Part shown: positions 25,633 to 35,121 of the stretch, in pieces
Layout of the letters: each line of letters begins with the position of its first letter
How positions within the stretch are numbered: the stretch's first letter is position 1
Assembly: GCA_963665915.2 (NCBI GenBank)
Contig: CAXXSG010000004.1
Span: 372,001 to 436,000 of the forward strand
Direction of reading: 5' to 3'
Source of the DNA: JAFGRU01 sp963665915
GTDB lineage: Bacteria > Desulfobacterota > Desulfuromonadia > Desulfuromonadales > JAAYDE01
DNA length: 64,000 nucleotides
Notes under the pieces: generated by a model
What the model was told of the DNA's origin: nothing
The model's database searches: none
The model's input: the letters and a program-made list of their open reading frames with translations, nothing else
Made by a program: the position numbers and the translations under genes

Positions 25633-26867
25633 ATGGATAAAAAAGAAGGATTCCTGGCCTTTGATCTCGGCACCACCACCTTGGTTGCCATCTTTATGGA
25701 CGGTGAAGGCCGAGTGCTGTCCAAAGCCACCAACCCCCAACCCCCAAAGGTCGGAAGGACTGGACGTCATCAGCCGCCTGGAGGCTGCGCACAAAGGCAA
25801 AGGGGCGCAACTTCAGTCGCTGCTCGCCAAGGGCATTAAAAACCTCGTGGTCGAGCTGCTTTCGACCGAAGAGATACAAAAAGAGGATATCCAGGCCGCC
25901 GCGGCGGCTGCCAATTCGGCAATTACGTCCCTGCTTCGCGGTTCCGATGTCGAACCGCTCCTCTTCCCCCCACACCGTCTTCCGTCCCAGAGCGGTGCCT
26001 GGATCAAACCTTCGGAACTCGATCTCGGCCTTCCGGTGCCCTTGTACCTGTTCCCCCTGGTAAACGGCTTCATAGGTGGCGACCTCCTGGCCTTTATTTA
26101 CTACCAGAAACCGGATTCTCACCCAGCGCTTTTTCTCGACATCGGCACAAACGGGGAGATGGCTCTCTTTACGGGTGAAAAATGGTTGGTCACCTCGGTC
26201 GCCGCTGGTCCGGCCTTCGAAGCCGCGGGCATTGCCTGGGGTTATGGCGGCTGAAAACGGCGCTATCGAAGGGGCCTCCCTGGCAGGCGACAGAATCGAT
26301 TTAAAAATCAAAGGCAACGCCCCTCCTCGGGGTATCTGCGGCAGCGGCGTGGCGGAAATCATCGCTGCCGGAATCCAGGGAGGGCTCATCGATGCGGCTG
26401 GAACCATCCGCCGGCCCCAGGAGATCGACACCAACCTGGCACGCCATATTACGGAAAATTCAGAAGGACGTTTTCTTACCATCTACCGCGATGCCGGAAT
26501 GGAAATAACCCTCTCACAACAAGACATCCGCAGCTTTCAGTTGGCCAAGGGCGCGGTCCGGGCCGGAGTCGAATGTCTTCTCGAAAAAGCAGCCATTAAG
26601 CCGGAAGATATCCGCAAGACCTATATGACTGGAGCCTTTGGCCTTTCCATCCAGCCGGAGACTTTGAAAACAGTTGCGATGCTTCCGCCAAAGATGTTAG
26701 ATAATGTTGTTTTCGTTGCCGATGGCGTTCTGGCGGGTGTACACCAGTTTCTGTTCGCCGCCGACGGCAATAATGAGCTGCAGAACCTGGCGGAATCATT
26801 AATCCCATTTCCCCTTTCGGGAACGCCTGATTTTGAAAAAGCCTTCATGAAGGCCCTCGATTTCTAA
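25633..26867 (+). pseudogene. RACo-like corrinoid activation ASKHA ATPase, two frameshifts
   Basis: The restored 408-residue product matches the C-terminal ASKHA (actin-like ATPase) part of reductive activators of corrinoid proteins (COG3894). LAFDLGTTTLVAIFMD is phosphate-1, FLDIGTNGEMAL phosphate-2, ICGSGVAEIIAAG and YMTGAFG the later motifs. These enzymes use ATP to drive reduction of inactive Co(II) corrinoids. The usual N-terminal 2Fe-2S domain is absent. Lesions: a 7-base tandem duplication (AACCCCC twice, 25732-25745) and one extra T at 26242-26243; each shifts by +1. It begins 27 bases after alr. No corrinoid protein gene is in the window. Confidence 0.8.
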
Positions 26868-26981
26868 TCCGGGCTATTCCTCCACCAACATCCCGAGCGG
26901 TATTCGCCTCAAAAAATGCAGTCCAGAAAACGATGTAATGACATTTAAATAGCATTCTCTCTTGAGAAAGGAGTTCCATTG

Positions 26982-28547
26982 ATGCCTGCAGTAAAAAGGG
27001 CTCTTCTGAGCGTTTCCGATAAAACCGGAATTGTCGACTTTGCCGGAGAACTGGCCGGTTTGGGTGTTGAACTTTTATCTACCGGTGGAACAGCGGCCCT
27101 GTTGCGCAAGGAAGGGCTGAAGGTCATGGACGTTTCCGAATTCACCGGCTCTCCCGAAATTCTCGGCGGACGGGTCAAAACCCTCCACCCAAAGGTCCAT
27201 GGCGGAATTCTGGGAATGCGCGACAATCCCGAACATATCCGCCAGATGGAAGAGAACGACATCTCATCCATCGACATGGTCGTGGTCAATCTGTATCCCT
27301 TTGAGGCCACAGTCGCCAAACCGGACTGCACTCTCGAAGATGCGGTGGAAAATATCGACATCGGTGGTCCCACCATGCTCCGCAGCGCGGCGAAAAATCA
27401 TCGGGATGTTGCCGTCGTGGTCGATCCTGCCGACTACAAACTCGTCCTCACTGAAATGAAGGCCAAAAACGGGGAGATCGACGAAAAAACAAAATACCGC
27501 CTTGCGGTTAAGGTTTTCCAGCATACCGCCGCCTATGATGGCGCCATATCCAACTATTTCGGCTGCCGGCTCGGCGCGGAAAAGGAAGAATATCCGGAAA
27601 CGTTCACAGTTCAGTTCAAAAAAGCTCAGAATCTGCGTTACGGAGAAAACCCCCACCAGAGTGCAGCTTTCTACGTCGAAGCCCAAGTCACGGAACCGTC
27701 CATAGCCACCGCACGCCAGATCCAGGGTAAGGAACTCTCCTACAACAATATCGGCGACACCGACGCCGCCCTCGAATGCGTCAAGCAGTTCACTGAAGGA
27801 CCGGCCTGCGTCATCGTCAAACATGCCAATCCCTGCGGAGTGGCTTACGGGGAGGACTTGCTCGATGCCTATGGACGGGCCTTCGCCACCGACCCCGAAT
27901 CGGCTTTTGGTGGCATCATCGCTTTCAACGGCGAACTGGATGCCGCCACGGCCCAGGCCATCGTCGACCAACAGTTCGTCGAAGTGATCATCGCCCCCCA
28001 GGTCGCAGCCGATGCGGTGGCTGTTGTCGCAGCCAAGAAAAACGTGCGGTTGCTGGAGTGTGCCCAGTGGAGCTCAACTCCGGCCAAGCGTCTAGAACTC
28101 AAGCGTGTCAACGGTGGCCTTTTGGTTCAGGATGCCGATCTGGAACTGCTGTCCGAGACTCGCGTTGTCACCGAACGCAAGCCGAGCGCCAAGGAACTGG
28201 AGGATATCCTCTTCACTTGGCGCGTGGCCAAATTCGTCAAGAGCAACGCCATCGTATACGGCAAAGATCGCATGACGATCGGCGTCGGCGCCGGCCAGAT
28301 GAGCCGGATCAACTCGGCGCGCATCGCCGCGATCAAGGCCGAGCAGGCCGGGCTCGAGGTCAAGGGGTCGGTGATGGCCTCGGACGCCTTTTTCCCGTTT
28401 CGGGACGGGATTGATGCCGCCGCCGGGGTCGGGGTCACCGCCATTATCCAACCGGGCGGCTCGATCCGCGACGAGGAAACCATTCAGGCCGCGAACGAAC
28501 ACAACATCGCGATGATATTTACGGGCATGCGCCATTTCAGGCACTAA
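26982..28547 (+). CDS. purH: Bifunctional AICAR transformylase/IMP cyclohydrolase PurH
   Basis: Last two steps of IMP synthesis. 521 residues. The N-terminal IMP cyclohydrolase (about 1-195) starts KRALLSVSDKTGIVDFA with STGGTAALLRKEG and GGRVKTLHPKVHGGIL. The AICAR transformylase part has LRYGENPHQSAAFY, VIVKHANPCGVA, SDAFFPFRDGID and IIQPGGSIRDEE. The ATG at 26982 follows GGAG; the frame also has TTG at 26979. First gene of a purH-purD-purE run. Confidence 0.96.
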   Translation: MPAVKRALLSVSDKTGIVDFAGELAGLGVELLSTGGTAALLRKEGLKVMDVSEFTGSPEILGGRVKTLHPKVHGGILGMRDNPEHIRQMEENDISSIDMVVVNLYPFEATVAKPDCTLEDAVENIDIGGPTMLRSAAKNHRDVAVVVDPADYKLVLTEMKAKNGEIDEKTKYRLAVKVFQHTAAYDGAISNYFGCRLGAEKEEYPETFTVQFKKAQNLRYGENPHQSAAFYVEAQVTEPSIATARQIQGKELSYNNIGDTDAALECVKQFTEGPACVIVKHANPCGVAYGEDLLDAYGRAFATDPESAFGGIIAFNGELDAATAQAIVDQQFVEVIIAPQVAADAVAVVAAKKNVRLLECAQWSSTPAKRLELKRVNGGLLVQDADLELLSETRVVTERKPSAKELEDILFTWRVAKFVKSNAIVYGKDRMTIGVGAGQMSRINSARIAAIKAEQAGLEVKGSVMASDAFFPFRDGIDAAAGVGVTAIIQPGGSIRDEETIQAANEHNIAMIFTGMRHFRH

Positions 28548-28623
28548 CAGGATGTTGAAAAACCTGCTGATCGATTCCTACCCACTAAAAAAGTGACGCG
28601 TCAGTAAAGGAGAAAACGGGATC

Positions 28624-29901
28624 ATGAAAATACTGGTAATTGGCGGCGGCGGCAGAGAACACGCCCTGGTCTGGAAAATTGCCCAGTCCCCGCTGGTGGA
28701 TAAAATATATTGCGCACCCGGAAATCCCGGGATCGCCGAACAGGCCGAATGCGTTCCACTGAAAGTGGACGACCTGGAGGGGCTCCTCACTTTCAGTAAA
28801 AGTAATGCTGTCGACCTCACGATCGTCGGGCCGGAACTTCCCCTGACCCTCGGCATCGTCGACCTGTTCCGCAAGGAAGGGCTGACGATTTTCGGGCCGG
28901 AGCAGAAGGCCGCCCAACTCGAGGGGAGCAAGAATTTTTCCAAAACCCTGATGGCCAAATACAAGATTCCAACCGCGGAATTCGCCGCTTTTACAGACTA
29001 CGATGAAGCCGTCACATATGTCCGTTCCAAGAGAGCGCCCATTGTCGTAAAAGCGGACGGACTTGCCGCCGGCAAAGGGGTATATGTTGCCGGAACCGTC
29101 GATGAAGCCCTGAAGGCCCTGAAGGAGATCATGCTCGACGCGGCCTTCGGAGTAGCTGGAGAGCAGGTTGTCATCGAGGAATTTCTCGAAGGGGAAGAGG
29201 CTTCGTTTTTTGCCTTTACCGATGGCAAAAGTATCCTCCCTCTCGTCTCTTCACAGGACCACAAACAGGTCTATGACGGTGACAAAGGGCCCAACACCGG
29301 CGGCATGGGGGCCTATTCCCCGGCTCCGGTCGTCACGCCTGCCCTCTATGATGAAATCATCAAACGCGTTATCGAACCGACCATCCGGGGAATGGCCGCA
29401 GAGGGCTGTCCTTATACCGGAATTCTTTATGCCGGTCTTATGATCAAAGATGGAAACCTGAAGGTTCTCGAATTCAATGCCCGTTTCGGCGATCCGGAAG
29501 CCCAACCCCTGCTGATGCGCATGAAGTCGGATATCGTTCCAGTCCTGCTGGCCTGCGCCCAGGGCCGACTGGAAGGGCAGAGCCTGGAATGGCATGACAA
29601 GGCCGCGGTCTGTGTCGTCATGGCTTCGGGAGGATATCCGGGCGCCTATGAAAAGGGCTTCGAGATCAGCGGTCTGGTGGAAGCTTTAAAAATCGCCGAT
29701 CTGATGGTCTTTCACGCCGGCACTCAGAAGAAAGACGGTTGTTTCTGCAATTCCGGCGGCCGCGTACTGGGAGTGACCGGCCTCGGCGTAACCATTGCGG
29801 AAGCCATTGAAAAAGCTTATTCCGGGGTGAGCAGCATCACCTGGGAAGGCGTCCGCTACCGCACCGATATCGGCCGTAAAGCACTCACAAAAACAGAGTA
29901 A
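28624..29901 (+). CDS. purD: Phosphoribosylamine-glycine ligase PurD
   Basis: ATP-grasp enzyme forming GAR from phosphoribosylamine and glycine. 425 residues. Motifs: MKILVIGGGGREHALVWK, VVKADGLAAGKGVYVA, VIEEFLEGEEASFFAF, DHKQVYDGDKGPNTGGMGAY, and LEFNARFGDPEAQPLL. GGAG precedes the ATG. It follows purH by 76 bases, and its TAA is the first base triplet of the intergenic repeat copy 2. Confidence 0.96.
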   Translation: MKILVIGGGGREHALVWKIAQSPLVDKIYCAPGNPGIAEQAECVPLKVDDLEGLLTFSKSNAVDLTIVGPELPLTLGIVDLFRKEGLTIFGPEQKAAQLEGSKNFSKTLMAKYKIPTAEFAAFTDYDEAVTYVRSKRAPIVVKADGLAAGKGVYVAGTVDEALKALKEIMLDAAFGVAGEQVVIEEFLEGEEASFFAFTDGKSILPLVSSQDHKQVYDGDKGPNTGGMGAYSPAPVVTPALYDEIIKRVIEPTIRGMAAEGCPYTGILYAGLMIKDGNLKVLEFNARFGDPEAQPLLMRMKSDIVPVLLACAQGRLEGQSLEWHDKAAVCVVMASGGYPGAYEKGFEISGLVEALKIADLMVFHAGTQKKDGCFCNSGGRVLGVTGLGVTIAEAIEKAYSGVSSITWEGVRYRTDIGRKALTKTE

Positions 29902-29976
29902 CTGTTCAGTACCATGGCCTCACAAATGGGTTGATACGGCTCTTGGAATAGGCGCTGCCAATCCATCAACCAACGA
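29899..29976 (+). repeat. Intergenic repeat, copy 2 (between purD and purE)
   Basis: Aligns with 10564-10650. It contains an imperfect inverted pair (GGTTGA near the middle and TCAACC near the right end), so the transcript could fold. It occupies most of the 129-base purD-purE gap. Confidence 0.5.
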
Positions 29977-30030
29977 GGTGAATAGTTACAACAATGATTA
30001 TCCGGATGTTGAAAATAAAGGAGTACAGCC

Positions 30031-30549
30031 ATGACCGAAAAACCGGAAGTCGGTATTCTGATGGGAAGTGACAGCGACTACCCGATCATGCTGGAAGCGG
30101 CCAGGGTCCTGAAAGATTTTGAGGTGCCTTTTGAGATGACTGTATCGAGCGCACACCGCTCCCCCGGCAGAACTTCCCGCTACGCCCGTGAAGCCAGAGA
30201 CCGGGGAATCCGGATCCTCATCGTCGGGGCGGGCGCCGCTGCTCATCTGGCCGGAGTGATGGCGGCGGAAACCCAGCTTCCGGTGGTTGCAGTCCCTATC
30301 GACTCCTCTGTGCTTAAAGGGCTCGATGCCCTTCTGGCCACGGTTCAGATGCCTTCAGGAATACCGGTCGCGACCATGGCGATCGGCAAGGCGGGAGCAC
30401 GGAATGCCGGGCTGTTCGCGGTCCAGATCCTGGCGCTTGGCAGCCCTCCCCTGGCTGAAAAGTATGCCGCCTTCCGAAAGGACATGGCAGACGCCATTGA
30501 AACCAAATCCGAGGCCGTGCAGAAGCGCCTTAACAAGGATCTGGCCTGA
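30031..30549 (+). CDS. purE: N5-carboxyaminoimidazole ribonucleotide mutase PurE
   Basis: Class I PurE, moving the carboxyl group of N5-CAIR to form CAIR. 172 residues. VGILMGSDSDYPIM is the phosphate/ribose loop, VSSAHRSPGRT the His-containing active site, and GAGAAAHLAGVMAA the mononucleotide site. A GGAG lies upstream of the ATG. The partner PurK is not in the window. Confidence 0.94.
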   Translation: MTEKPEVGILMGSDSDYPIMLEAARVLKDFEVPFEMTVSSAHRSPGRTSRYAREARDRGIRILIVGAGAAAHLAGVMAAETQLPVVAVPIDSSVLKGLDALLATVQMPSGIPVATMAIGKAGARNAGLFAVQILALGSPPLAEKYAAFRKDMADAIETKSEAVQKRLNKDLA

Positions 30550-30627
30550 GTTCCCTTAACTTGCATCTGTTTCAGCCACCTGTCAGAAAGCAAGAGAATA
30601 GGCACTCTTCTCTCCTGGAGGAACCGT

Positions 30628-31998
30628 TTGGGAAAACCTAAGAAAAGTCTTTTTCAATTTCTCTGTTCCCTCAAGCTGAGCATTTCCCTCCTTTTCCTCA
30701 TCGTCTTGGTTTCCATAACAGGCACTTTTATCCCCCAAAACCTGGCCAGGGAGGAATATCGGAAGGTTTTCAGCCCTGTAGTCTTCAAAATTCTCGACTG
30801 GCTGCAAATTTTTGACGTTTACCACTCCATCTGGTTCATCTCCTTGCTGGCGCTTTTTGCCCTCAACCTGATCTTGTGCTCATACAAGCGTTTCCCCGTC
30901 GTATGGAAATTGATCCAGGAACCTCTCGCGCCTCAACCGGTTAAGAAATCTGAGCGTTTTTTACAATACGATTTTCAAATTCCGGCCCGGCCTGAACACG
31001 AAATATCCACCCTTTTAGAAAACTTTCTGGGTCGCAAATTCACCCGGCCACGCAAAACCAGTGAAGGGGAAAAACTTTGTTTTGCCGCCCAAAAAGGGAG
31101 CTGGTCCAGATTTGCCGTATTTATTACTCACTTTTCTATCCTGATTGTTCTGGCAGGCGCCCTGATCGGCAGTTTGTGGGGCTTCAAAGCTTATGTCGCC
31201 ATCCCTGAAGGTCAGACCATTGAGAAAATCCGCTTGAAACGGAGCGAAAAATTCATTCCTCTCGGTTTTACCGTCCGCTGTGATGACTTCACGGTAAAAT
31301 ATTACGAGAATAGTAAACGCCCGAAAGAATTTAAAAGTCTCGTTTCAATTGTCGACGCCGAAAAAGTGGTCGTTGATCATCAATCGATTACCGTCAACGG
31401 CCCCCTGACCTACAAAGGGATCAGTTTCTACCAGTCGAGCTTTGGCCCTGCCTCGGATCCCATCCTGCACATCAACGTTCGCAACTCGGCAACCAAGAAG
31501 GAGTCCAGTTACCCGGTCACATCCGGGAAGCAGATCCCTTTGTCCGACGGTGGGTTTTTCAGGGTTCTCCGTTTTTCGCCATCCTTCAGGGACCTGGGGC
31601 CGGTGGCTCTCATTGAAACCATCTCTGCGTCTGGAAAAGCTTTCACTTTCCCTGTCTTCCAAAACGCCCCGAAGATGAACCAGGCCCATCCCCAGGGGGA
31701 ATACAGTTTCACACTGACAGGCTTTGACCAACCCTACTATACCGGACTGATGGTCAACCGCGATCCCGGCGTCTGGTTCGTCTGGACCGGATTCATTCTC
31801 CTGACGGCCGGGCTTCTGATGGCTTTTGTGGTTTCCCATCGCCGCATATGGGTTTCGATAACGCCTCGGGAGAATATGCTGCAGTTCAGCATTTGCGGGG
31901 ACAGCCAGCGCAACCCGGTCTCTTTCGAACGCTTTTTCCAGGATCTCACCCGAGCACTTGAAATCGAACTTTCCTGCGGGGAAAAGGAGGAGACATGA
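30628..31998 (+). CDS. resB: Cytochrome c biogenesis protein ResB/Ccs1
   Basis: System II (Ccs) component that works with CcsA to pass haem to apocytochrome c. 456 residues. Membrane helices lie at about 15-35, 70-90 and 165-185. A large periplasmic domain (about 190-370) follows, then a last helix near 380. The start is TTG 30628, well placed after GGAGGAA. It overlaps ccsA by four bases (ATGA), which shows coupling. Fits an organism rich in c-type cytochromes. Confidence 0.88.
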   Translation: MGKPKKSLFQFLCSLKLSISLLFLIVLVSITGTFIPQNLAREEYRKVFSPVVFKILDWLQIFDVYHSIWFISLLALFALNLILCSYKRFPVVWKLIQEPLAPQPVKKSERFLQYDFQIPARPEHEISTLLENFLGRKFTRPRKTSEGEKLCFAAQKGSWSRFAVFITHFSILIVLAGALIGSLWGFKAYVAIPEGQTIEKIRLKRSEKFIPLGFTVRCDDFTVKYYENSKRPKEFKSLVSIVDAEKVVVDHQSITVNGPLTYKGISFYQSSFGPASDPILHINVRNSATKKESSYPVTSGKQIPLSDGGFFRVLRFSPSFRDLGPVALIETISASGKAFTFPVFQNAPKMNQAHPQGEYSFTLTGFDQPYYTGLMVNRDPGVWFVWTGFILLTAGLLMAFVVSHRRIWVSITPRENMLQFSICGDSQRNPVSFERFFQDLTRALEIELSCGEKEET

Positions 31999-32852
31999 CC
32001 AGCATGCTGGTCTTCAACATCACCACGGTTTTCCTTTTTGCCGGCATGGTTCTGTTTTTCATCTATCTGGCCTGCCGCAAGGGGACCGTTTCCCAGGCCG
32101 CCGTCCTGTCAGCCGCCGTCGGATTTGGAACATTGACCGCCGGTCTCGGTCTGCGCTGGCATGAATCCTACCAGGTGCTCGGGGACGCGGGACATGCCCC
32201 CTTATCCAACTTTTACGAGTCAATGGTCTTCTTTTCCTGGACCATTCTCCTGGTTTATTTTCTTATTCAACTCCGTTACCGGTCAGACATCCTCGGGACG
32301 TTCGTCCTTCCCCTCGCCTTTTTTGCCCTGATCGGTGCCCAGCTGAGCGACAACACTCTGGAGCCTCTCGTCCCCGCCCTGCAGAGCAACTGGCTTACCT
32401 ATCACGTTTTCACCTGCTTCCTCGGTTATGCCGCCTTTGCCGTGGCCTGCTGCGCCTCCATAGCCTACCTCCTGAAAATCCGCCAGGAGGAAAAAGAGGA
32501 CCAGCCCCAATCGGGGAAAAATCTCGCCGATCTTTTCCCCCCTGCCCGCACTCTGGAAGAAATCAATTACCAGGCCGTGATGGTCGGTTTCCTGCTTCTC
32601 TCCCTCGGCATCATCACCGGTTCAGCCTGGGCACACCGGGCCTGGGGCTCCTACTGGAGCTGGGACCCGAAAGAAACCTGGAGTCTCATCGTCTGGCTCA
32701 TCTATGCGGCTTTTCTACACGCCCGCATCAGTCGGGGCTGGACGGGCCGAAAGATCGCCTGGCTTTCGATTCTGGGATTTGTGGCAACTCTTTTCTGTTA
32801 CCTGGGGGTCAATTTCCTGTTGTCGGGACTTCATGCTTACGGAAGCTGGTAA
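31995..32852 (+). CDS. ccsA: Cytochrome c biogenesis protein CcsA/ResC
   Basis: Integral haem-handling protein of System II. 285 residues with about eight membrane helices. The tryptophan-rich WWD signature is WGSYWSWDPKETWSLIVW near residue 216, and conserved His lie on both sides (YHVFTCFLGY and AHRAWG, AFLHARISRGW). Translationally coupled to resB. Confidence 0.92.
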   Translation: MTSMLVFNITTVFLFAGMVLFFIYLACRKGTVSQAAVLSAAVGFGTLTAGLGLRWHESYQVLGDAGHAPLSNFYESMVFFSWTILLVYFLIQLRYRSDILGTFVLPLAFFALIGAQLSDNTLEPLVPALQSNWLTYHVFTCFLGYAAFAVACCASIAYLLKIRQEEKEDQPQSGKNLADLFPPARTLEEINYQAVMVGFLLLSLGIITGSAWAHRAWGSYWSWDPKETWSLIVWLIYAAFLHARISRGWTGRKIAWLSILGFVATLFCYLGVNFLLSGLHAYGSW

Positions 32853-32876
32853 GGAAACTCCGGGGAGAAAGGCGTT

Positions 32877-33245
32877 TTATTCCTGATCGTTCTCGGAAGC
32901 TGGAGGGACATCCTTTTCGACCGACTGGAGCATCCCGAAGCGCCAGAAAATATCCCTGATCGGATCGGCTTCCAGACGGGCATTGATTTCCCGGAGGATC
33001 CCGGCTTTTTGCAACTGCAGCTGCTGCATCCAGACGGGGTGGTCAACCCGCACGTCCAGGACATCCCCTCGCATCCGCCAAGGCTGCGAATGAACGGCCA
33101 GTTTGGATCCCACCAATTCAGACCAGTCCTCAAAGACGGAAAATCGTCGGATCTGACGTTCGAGACCAGCCTGTTCCAGGATACCCTTTAATACGGAACC
33201 GGCAGGCTGAGGTTTTCCATTTTGGAGATCGGGTTCTTTGGCCAC
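32877..33245 (-). CDS. DUF721/DciA-like protein
   Basis: 122 residues. The domain core is EDWSELVGSKLAVHSQPWRMRGDVLDVRVDHPVWMQQLQL, typical of DUF721. In other bacteria the family member DciA loads the replicative helicase DnaB. The role here is inferred from family only. It converges on ccsA with a 24-base gap and is divergent from ffh. Confidence 0.8.
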   Translation of the reverse strand: MAKEPDLQNGKPQPAGSVLKGILEQAGLERQIRRFSVFEDWSELVGSKLAVHSQPWRMRGDVLDVRVDHPVWMQQLQLQKAGILREINARLEADPIRDIFWRFGMLQSVEKDVPPASENDQE

Positions 33246-33427
33246 AGACTGAACTCCAGGCTTTTCCTTTATACTTTATAAAGTACGACCCTTGTTTTCT
33301 GAAGTGTAGCTTCGGCATTTCACCTCTGTCAAGAAACACCTTCCGGACCTGTTTCTCCTTCCCATCTAGGATCGAATTTTTTTCGAAAAAACAGCTCGTT
33401 CCAAAACAATAGTAGCCAGAATTTTTC

Positions 33428-33456
33428 TTGACAAAAAAATACTCCTTCAATATATT
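33428..33456 (+). promoter_or_regulatory. Sigma-70-like promoter for ffh
   Basis: TTGACA, 17 bases, then TATATT, 35 bases before the ffh start. Near-consensus spacing and boxes. Confidence 0.75.
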
Positions 33457-33490
33457 TGCTCTTTTCAAGAATGGGGTCCAGGCAGCCTAA

Positions 33491-34843
33491 ATGTTTGACA
33501 ATCTCTCTGAAAAACTCGACGCTGTTTTCAAAAAACTTCGAAGCCGCGGTCACCTTACCGAAGAAACCGTCGGAGAGACCCTCAGGGAAATTCGACTCGT
33601 TCTCCTCGAAGCGGACGTCAACTTCAAGGTCGTCAAGGATTTCACTGCAGCCGTCCGCCAGCGGGCGACTGGTCAGGAGGTCCTGAAAAGCCTCACCCCA
33701 TCCCAGCAGGTGATTAAAATTGTCCGTGAGGAACTCGCCCGCCTGATGGGAGAGGGACAGGACAACCGCGTCAATCTCTCAGGCCGTCCTCCTGTTGCTA
33801 TCATGTTGTGCGGCCTGCAGGGTGCGGGCAAAACCACGACCTGCGGCAAGCTGGCGTTGCGACTGCGCAAGGAAAAACGCAACCCGCTCCTGGTCCCCGC
33901 CGATGTTTATCGACCGGCGGCCATCCAACAGCTTAAAACGATCGGCAAGCAGCTCAACATCGAGGTTTTCGATCCGGGGACAAATCCCAACCCGGTTCAG
34001 ATTTGTCAGGAGGCTGCAACATTCGCCGAATTAAACGGCTATGACACCCTGATTCTGGATACGGCCGGACGTTTACATATCGATGAAAACCTGATGACCG
34101 AACTGATTCGCATCAAGGAGGCCCTCGACCCCAACGAAATACTCCTGGTGGCCGATGCCATGACCGGTCAGGATGCCGTCAATGTCGCCCAGTCGTTCAA
34201 CGATCAGCTCGATATCAGCGGAGCCATTCTGACCAAACTGGACGGCGACGCACGCGGGGGCGCTGCCCTTTCGATCTTTGCGGTAACAGGTAAACCTATC
34301 AAATATATTGGTCTGGGCGAAAAGATGGACGCCCTTGATGTTTTCCACGGCGACAGGATGGCACAAAGAATCCTCGGCATGGGAGATGTCCTGTCGCTCA
34401 TCGAAAAAGCCGAAGCCGCCATTGACAAAGAGAACGCCTCAGACATGGAGGCGAAGCTGCGCAAGGAAGGCTTCAATCTGGAAACCTTTCGCGATCAGCT
34501 TCAGGCTATCAAAAAAATGGGGTCCCTCGACTCCATTATGAAACTGATTCCGGGGGCTGGCAAGCTCATGAAACAGGCCGGCCAGATGCAGGTCCCCGAT
34601 AAGGAGCTCAAAAAGATAGAAGCCATCATCAACTCCATGACCCAGAGGGAGCGACGTGACCACCGTATTCTTAACGGCTCCCGTCGACAGCGGATTGCCA
34701 AGGGCAGCGGAACATCGGTACAGGACATCAACCAGTTGATGAAACGCTTTACCGAAGCACAGAAAATGATGAAGAAGATGCAGGGACTTGGTCCCAAAGG
34801 AATGAAGAATTTCATGAAGCGCGGAGGCGGACTTCCTTTTTAG
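33491..34843 (+). CDS. ffh: Signal recognition particle protein Ffh
   Basis: GTPase subunit of SRP that targets membrane proteins to FtsY and SecYEG. 450 residues. N domain 1-90. G domain with GLQGAGKTTTCGKLA (G1), VPADVYRPAAIQQL, LDTAGRLHID (G3), TKLDGDARGGAAL (G4 and closing loop). The Met-rich M domain is from about 300 (KKMGSLDSIMKLIPG, MKKMQGLGPKG). It heads a conserved ribosome-assembly operon; the MITE copy C now separates it from rpsP. Confidence 0.96.
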   Translation: MFDNLSEKLDAVFKKLRSRGHLTEETVGETLREIRLVLLEADVNFKVVKDFTAAVRQRATGQEVLKSLTPSQQVIKIVREELARLMGEGQDNRVNLSGRPPVAIMLCGLQGAGKTTTCGKLALRLRKEKRNPLLVPADVYRPAAIQQLKTIGKQLNIEVFDPGTNPNPVQICQEAATFAELNGYDTLILDTAGRLHIDENLMTELIRIKEALDPNEILLVADAMTGQDAVNVAQSFNDQLDISGAILTKLDGDARGGAALSIFAVTGKPIKYIGLGEKMDALDVFHGDRMAQRILGMGDVLSLIEKAEAAIDKENASDMEAKLRKEGFNLETFRDQLQAIKKMGSLDSIMKLIPGAGKLMKQAGQMQVPDKELKKIEAIINSMTQRERRDHRILNGSRRQRIAKGSGTSVQDINQLMKRFTEAQKMMKKMQGLGPKGMKNFMKRGGGLPF

Positions 34844-34848
34844 CTTCT

Positions 34849-35010
34849 ACCTGGATCCGTGGGTTAGGGGCAGGAAAAGAGTGTGATTGCTTGGCCTGAA
34901 TAAGTATTCAAAAATCTGAGACTCACCCATAGGTTCGTTGGTGTTTTTTGGAATACCTTGACAGGTCAATGAGTTGCGCTATTGCCAGGTCATAACTCAC
35001 GGATCTAGGT
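34849..35010 (+). mobile_element. MITE-like palindromic repeat, copy C
   Basis: 162 bases starting five bases after the ffh stop. Left end ACCTGGATCCGTGGGTTA, right end TAACTCACGGATCTAGGT, which is its near-perfect complement. The two halves of the unit align to each other inverted over most of their length. Inserted in the normally tight ffh-rpsP interval. Confidence 0.85.
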
Positions 35011-35029
35011 TGTATTTCAAGATATTGTT

Positions 35030-35070
35030 TTATCTCCGGAAAAGAACTGTTTCTCTTTTTTCCGGATAAT
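35030..35070 (+). promoter_or_regulatory. Hairpin in rpsP leader
   Basis: TTATCTCCGGAAAAGA pairs with TCTTTTTTCCGGATAA. There is no T-run after the stem, so it is more likely a leader structure than a terminator. It lies 50 bases before rpsP. Confidence 0.4.
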
Positions 35071-35121
35071 GCTAAGTTAATGCAAAAATAGGTCATTCAG
35101 AATATCCAGGAGGAAAAATAA

